A DNA stretch of 7,238 bases, taken from Syntrophobacterales bacterium. GTDB lineage: Bacteria; Desulfobacterota; Desulfobaccia; Desulfobaccales; 0-14-0-80-60-11. Below the pieces are notes generated by a model. It made no database searches. It was given only the letters and a program-made list of their open reading frames with translations, and was not told the origin of the DNA. The stretch covers positions 1-7,238 of the forward strand of contig JAGVPN010000019.1 of the NCBI GenBank assembly GCA_020052215.1. Reading direction: 5' to 3'. Shown here one piece after another: positions 4,146-7,238 of the stretch; positions within the stretch are counted from its first letter, which is position 1, and every line of letters starts with the position of its first letter. A program made the position numbers and the translations under genes.

Positions 4146-4435
4146 GGCAAATCCTCTCACCCGCGGAGCGATTGGTGTTGAGCCACTCTGTCTCAAGAAC
4201 AGAGACCCTCAATCTCATCACTGATCCAGCCAGCCCCGCGCTAAGCCAGAATTCAATCCAAATATAAATCTCTATCGGCAGACCTGCAGGACAACTTAAA
4301 AAAAGGGGGGGCTTGCAGTTTATGAGGCGCCGCAGATAATCCGGTTTGCTCAGGAGTCCCAGAGGATAAAGGTTTTGCAGGCAGACCTAACTGGACGTCA
4401 AGAGCCTGATCTGGCTCCCATTGCCTGACGCCTGG
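4146..4435. other. 290-base gap upstream of the PilZ gene
   Basis: No gene is seen. It contains an A7-G7 tract (4298-4311), the motif GGCAGACCT twice in the same direction (near 4278 and 4380), and an imperfect palindrome after the TPR gene. It should carry the PilZ promoter on the minus strand, but I could not assign convincing -35/-10 boxes. Confidence 0.5.
4402..4417 (-). terminator. Weak stem-loop after the TPR gene
   Basis: GAGCC (4402-4406) and GGCTC (4413-4417) pair around a central GATC, giving a 16-base palindrome with one central mismatch pair, 18 bases past the stop of the minus-strand TPR gene. Only TT follows rather than a T-tract, so termination at this site is uncertain. Confidence 0.25.
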
Positions 4436-5578
4436 TTATTTCTTTTCCTTGCCCCACGGGAGCCAACTCCTTTCCCCGGGTCTCAGGCGGCGCTGCCACA
4501 GCATAAAATTAAACAGCTCTTGGGCCAGGGTGGGATTCATGATCTTGAGGCGTTCGTATTCCCCCCAGGCTGCCTCTCTTTTGCCATAATCGGCATAGGT
4601 GCATCCCAGGGAGAAATGGGCCCTGGCATAATCAGGCTTCAGTCGCAGGGCTCGTTTAAAGGTTTCCTCCGCTTCCTCAAAATTTCCCAGCTTGGCATAG
4701 GCTTCCCCCAGGCCGGTGATGGCCTGGAGATAATCCGCCCTGAGGCGAATGGCCTTCTTATAGGCTTCCACCGCTTCCCGGTAATCCTCTTGCTGGAAAT
4801 GCAGCAGGCCCAAACCGTAGTAAACCTCGGCCTGGTCATTTCTCTGGCGAATTAGCCGCTGCAAGATTTCCATGGCTGATTGATATCGGCCAAGATTATA
4901 AGCCGCGGCCAAGGCCAGTTGAGCCTCCACCGATTGGGGACGCAAGGCAAGAGCCCCCTGGATGGACGCCATGGCTTCCGGATAGCGGCCGAGGTTGGCA
5001 TAAGCTTCGCCCCGGCCCAGGAGCGCCACCGCATCTTCCGGGTTCAACTTCAGGGATCGGTCATAAGCCTTCAGGGCGTCCTCAAAACAATCCAGGAGCA
5101 GATAGGCCGCGCCCAGATTGGCCTGGGCCTGGGCATTGTCGGGTTGCAGGCGGGTGGCCTGGGCCAAGATGGTGCGAGCCTCTTCAGGCCGACCCCACAA
5201 TATATACGCCACCCCCAGAACATTGTACGCCTCGATGTAGTCAGCCTTTAGCAGGAGCACCTGCCGCAAGGCCTTCACCGCCTCCTGGTAGCGCTCCAGC
5301 TTGATATACGCCATGGCCAGGCGGCACTGGGCTCCGGCATCTTCCGGGTCCAGGATAGAAATCTGCTTAAATAGTTTGAGGGCCTTCTCATAGTTCCCGG
5401 CCTGGAACATGGCCTCGGCCTGCCCCCGCAGTTCTTGCGCCATGGCGCCGGTGCTCAGCCGGGGTAAAATTTCAGGACTCTGGGACTGAGCCACTTGGGG
5501 CCCTGCCATCCCGTGACCTATGGCCAGGAGCAGGAAGATCACGACTGCCGGCACGGCTCGTCTTGGTTTACCCAGCAT
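4436..5578 (-). CDS. Exported tetratricopeptide-repeat (TPR) protein
   Basis: The product is 380 residues from ATG 5578-5576, with GGGAG (complement of 5588-5592) nine bases upstream. Residues 1-25 form a signal peptide: basic KPRR, a hydrophobic core (AVVIFLLLAI) and G-M-A as a plausible cleavage site, so the protein is probably periplasmic. After a linker, nine consecutive 34-residue TPR units run from about 48 to 350 (near 48, 82, 116, 150, 184, 218, 249, 283 and 317). They show the usual G-x3-[YF] and A-x4-F/Y positions, for example GRYPEAMAS and GNFEEAEETFKRAL. Unit six is shorter by about three residues (AAAYNLGRY). The last 30 residues are aromatic and basic (FMLWQRRLRP, SWLPWGKEKK) and are not a repeat. 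TPR solenoids bind partner proteins; no enzyme activity is expected. The partner is unknown, and no secretion or pilus genes are in view. Confidence 0.93.
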   Translation of the reverse strand: MLGKPRRAVPAVVIFLLLAIGHGMAGPQVAQSQSPEILPRLSTGAMAQELRGQAEAMFQAGNYEKALKLFKQISILDPEDAGAQCRLAMAYIKLERYQEAVKALRQVLLLKADYIEAYNVLGVAYILWGRPEEARTILAQATRLQPDNAQAQANLGAAYLLLDCFEDALKAYDRSLKLNPEDAVALLGRGEAYANLGRYPEAMASIQGALALRPQSVEAQLALAAAYNLGRYQSAMEILQRLIRQRNDQAEVYYGLGLLHFQQEDYREAVEAYKKAIRLRADYLQAITGLGEAYAKLGNFEEAEETFKRALRLKPDYARAHFSLGCTYADYGKREAAWGEYERLKIMNPTLAQELFNFMLWQRRLRPGERSWLPWGKEKK

Positions 5579-5683
5579 GACCGGCTACTCCCAGGAGCAT
5601 TACGGCGTAACCGACGGCCGGCGCCGGTTCCGGATCAAGGTTGGCGGGCTGCCGGTTTGCCGGGCGGCAGCTGCGAACTCCTT

Positions 5684-5720
5684 GTAGGGCAAGGAACCGG
5701 GGGTAGGCTTCCCCTGCCCT
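5684..5720 (+). repeat. GTAG-headed palindrome (REP-like)
   Basis: GTAG at 5684-5687 overlaps AGGGCA (5686-5691), which pairs with TGCCCT (5715-5720); inside, GGGG (5699-5702) pairs with CCCC (5711-5714). The layout resembles the GTAG-headed palindromes near 2420 and 3371, with a longer, less perfect stem. Confidence 0.42.
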
Positions 5721-5731
5721 CATAAGGCGCA

Positions 5732-5752
5732 CCGGGCCGCTCTTCGGCCCGG
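5732..5752. repeat. Perfect 8-bp stem-loop
   Basis: CCGGGCCG (5732-5739) and CGGCCCGG (5745-5752) are exact reverse complements around a 5-base loop (CTCTT). It would lie in the leader of the minus-strand TPR transcript if the promoter is further upstream. No T-tract follows, so it is not a standard terminator. Confidence 0.6.
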
Positions 5753-5936
5753 CCACGTCCCAAGCAGCCTCCGGCCATCCACACCCCCCAGGCAGGCTCT
5801 TCTGCTGCAGGTTTCTTTCACCTCCCGCCACACCTTCGGCCACCCCATCATCTCGTCTCTCATTTTCATCGGCTTTTTGATGCGGATAGATAAATCCGGC
5901 AGGAAGTTACCTAGATAATTTATATGAGCAATGATA

Positions 5937-5966
5937 TTGTTATTACATTTATTATTTTATTATGCT
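5937..5966 (+). promoter_or_regulatory. Possible promoter upstream of the kinase gene
   Basis: TTGTTA (5937-5942) and TATGCT (5961-5966) are spaced by 18 bases in the most AT-rich part of the gap and would give a leader of about 140 bases. Boxes are only fair matches, and AT-rich sequence yields such matches by chance. Confidence 0.25.
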
Positions 5967-5987
5967 ATCTTTCAAGTATTGTAATAA
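5940..5987. promoter_or_regulatory. 8-bp inverted repeat, candidate operator
   Basis: TTATTACA (5940-5947) and TGTAATAA (5980-5987) are perfect reverse complements, centred 40 bases apart, that is about four helical turns. A direct repeat CTATCTT (5965-5971 and 5989-5995) interleaves with it. Spacing in whole turns suits a regulator bound at two half-sites, but AT-richness raises the chance of coincidence. Confidence 0.3.
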
Positions 5988-6112
5988 ACTATCTTATTTT
6001 TGCAAGATGGATCGTGATAATGACATAAGGTAGTTAACTAAAGATTGCTAATCACAGATGTTTGCGGGCCAGGTGACCGACGCGCCTATCATGCTCCGCC
6101 AGGAAAAAGGTA

Positions 6113-7238
6113 ATGAATATAACCATTCTCTTGGCCGATGAACACCAGGTTATGCGCCAGGGGATACGGGCCCTGCTGGAAAAAGAGCCGGATGTCACCG
6201 TGGTCGCCGAAGCCCGGGACAGCCAAACCATGGTCCGGTTAGTCCGGGAACTCAAACCTGACGTCGTGATGCTGGATGCGACCGCGCCCGACCTTCGCAG
6301 CATCGACGCAGTTCGGGAAATCATCGCCGAGTCTCCCCGGGTCAAGGTCATCGCCTTATCCGTCCATGCCGACCGCCGCCTGGCCTTAAACCTGCTAAAG
6401 GCCGGGGCCTCCGCCTACCTGTTGAAGGATCGCGTCTTTGAGGAGTTGATTCCGGCTCTCCGCCTGGTCCTGGCCCACAAGATCTATCTCAGTCCCGGGG
6501 TTTCCGACCTGGTGCTCAAAGATTATGTGGAAGCGTTGCGGGACAGTGAAGCCCGCTTTCGCACGGTGTTTGAGCAAGCTTCCTTCGGCATCGCCTTGAC
6601 CGATCTGGACGGCCGCCTCCTGGAGACCAGCCCCGCGCTTCAAGGGATGCTGGGGTACAGCCGGGACGAACTCCGTAACATGATCTTCCCCAAGTTCGCC
6701 CATCCGGACGACGCCGACTCCTGTCTGGTTCTTTTTCGAGAGTTGGCCCAAGGGCGCCGCCAGGCCTTTGAGATGGATAACCGCTACCTCCGCAAGGACG
6801 GCCGGCTGTTCCGGGGCCTCCTCAACGTCTCCCTGGTCAGGTCGGTGCTGGAGCAAGCCGAGTTTGCCATCATCATCGTGGAAGATATCACTGAGAGGAG
6901 ACGGGCGGAGGACGAAATCCGCGCCTATCAAGGACGGCTGCGGGCCCTGGCCTCGGAAATCTCCTTGATCGAGGAACGGGAGCGGCGGCGGCTGGCCACG
7001 GATTTACATGACCAGATCGGCCAGATCCTGGCCCTGGCCCAGATCAAGTTGGGAGAGCTCAAGCAGTGGGCCGCAACCGCCGGAGTGACCGAGTCCCTGG
7101 ATGAGATCAGAAAACTGGTGGAGCAGACCATCAAATCCAGTCGGGCTTTAACCTTTGAGATCAGCCCCCCGATTCTCTACGACTTAGGATTAGAGGCCGC
7201 CCTGGGGGCGTTCGGAGACTACCTCCAGGAGCATTACG
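6113..7238 (+). CDS. Receiver-PAS-HisKA_3 sensor histidine kinase, cut by window end
   Basis: The frame from ATG 6113 stays open to the right edge (375 codons plus one base). AGGA at 6101-6104 lies eight bases before the ATG. Residues 3-120 form a NarL-type receiver domain with acidic pocket D9-E10, phosphoacceptor D55 (V-V-M-L-D), switch residue S83 and K105 in A-Y-L-L-K-D. Residues about 143-263 form a PAS sensor domain (RFRTVFEQASFGIALTD, LGYSRDEL, HPDDAD, VEDITERRRAE). Residues about 285-355 are the HisKA_3 dimerisation/phosphotransfer region, with H299 in D-L-H-D-Q-I-G-Q preceded by EERERRRLA. The final residues (PPILYDLGLEAALGAF) match the linker into a HATPase_c domain, which must lie beyond the window. 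It would be a cytoplasmic kinase whose own receiver is phosphorylated by an upstream partner. Kinases of this class usually pair with a LuxR-type response regulator; none is in view. Antisense frames inside this gene are shadows. Confidence 0.93.
   Translation, partial: MNITILLADEHQVMRQGIRALLEKEPDVTVVAEARDSQTMVRLVRELKPDVVMLDATAPDLRSIDAVREIIAESPRVKVIALSVHADRRLALNLLKAGASAYLLKDRVFEELIPALRLVLAHKIYLSPGVSDLVLKDYVEALRDSEARFRTVFEQASFGIALTDLDGRLLETSPALQGMLGYSRDELRNMIFPKFAHPDDADSCLVLFRELAQGRRQAFEMDNRYLRKDGRLFRGLLNVSLVRSVLEQAEFAIIIVEDITERRRAEDEIRAYQGRLRALASEISLIEERERRRLATDLHDQIGQILALAQIKLGELKQWAATAGVTESLDEIRKLVEQTIKSSRALTFEISPPILYDLGLEAALGAFGDYLQEHY

Larger units (their letters stand above)
5579..6112. 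other. 534-base divergent gap between the TPR and kinase genes
   Basis: The left half is GC-rich and full of stem-loops (5618-5627 CCGGCGCCGG palindrome; 5649-5670; 5684-5720; 5732-5752). The right half (about 5880-6060) is strongly AT-rich and is the likely promoter region for the kinase gene. A GTG-started minus frame ending at 5568 has poor composition and I do not accept it as a gene. Confidence 0.55.

Noticed and set aside
4300..4435. Rho-independent terminator using the T7 run (complement of 4298-4304)
   Set aside because: The T-run on the minus strand is preceded by C7 but no G-rich pairing arm, so no stem can form.
4421..5251. Frames antisense to or out of frame with the TPR gene
   Set aside because: The TPR frame shows nine regular repeats; the others are shadows.
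5568..5843. 91-residue minus-strand frame upstream of the TPR gene
   Set aside because: GTG start, low-complexity Pro/Ala/Gly composition, and it runs through hairpins and overlaps the TPR start; I treat it as leader sequence.
5585..5850. Possible c-di-GMP (GEMM) riboswitch upstream of the TPR gene
   Set aside because: A GGCAAACC block exists on the minus strand (5661-5654), but the other conserved parts (the GGACGCAAAGCC-type block and receptor) are missing, so only chance similarity remains.
6395..6931. 178-residue minus-strand frame
   Set aside because: It lies fully antisense to the receiver-PAS-kinase frame, whose motifs are unambiguous; high GC keeps the antisense frame open.
6052..7134. 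Other frames antisense or out of frame within the kinase gene (6052-6351 -, 6768-6968 +, 6928-7134 -)
   Set aside because: Ser/Arg-rich shadows of the kinase frame without recognisable domains.

Overview
The window looks like bacterial chromosome from a GC-rich, Gram-negative organism. Supporting signs are a lipoprotein, a secreted TPR protein, a PilZ protein, a receiver-PAS-histidine kinase and many GTAG-headed palindromic intergenic repeats. A deltaproteobacterial (Desulfobacterota-like) source is my inference from gene style; no marker gene proves it.

Left part (1 to about 1560) is clearly more AT-rich than the rest and looks like an acquired accessory island. It opens with the C-terminal third of an IS1595-family (ISXO2-like) transposase cut by the window edge. 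Five tightly packed small genes on alternating strands follow: a four-cysteine 62-residue protein (406-594, +); a 58-residue possible helix-turn-helix protein converging on it (757-581, -); a divergent 162-residue protein with the R-x4-H signature of HEPN-like domains (787-1275, +); a possible 74-residue protein opposing it with an 80-base overlap (1420-1196, -); and a 40-residue protein with an LRRMLNTPPKP motif (1438-1560, +). Two of the plus-strand genes lack a ribosome binding site but have -35/-10 matches that would start transcription at the ATG, suggesting leaderless mRNAs.

Middle part (1561-5578) is GC-rich, with all four genes on the minus strand: a small two-helix membrane protein (2322-2053), a lipoprotein (3070-2639), a PilZ-domain protein (4145-3720) and an exported nine-TPR protein (5578-4436). 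The gaps between them are unusually long and full of hairpins, two families of long direct repeats (50 and 43 nt), a REPIN-like pair of inverted GTAG palindromes, and a 7-nt tandem repeat. No operon is evident, because each gap is at least about 290 bases.

Right part: a 534-base gap, GC-rich near the TPR gene and strongly AT-rich near its right end, separates the TPR gene from a divergent plus-strand gene (6113 to the window end). That gene encodes receiver, PAS and HisKA_3 dimerisation/phosphoacceptor domains and is cut before its ATPase domain. The neighbouring PilZ protein and this kinase hint at a signalling neighbourhood, but the sequence shows no direct link between them.

No rRNA, tRNA or CRISPR array was seen. 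No complete novel system is evident. The most distinctive material is the small-gene island and the REP/REPIN-like repeat landscape.
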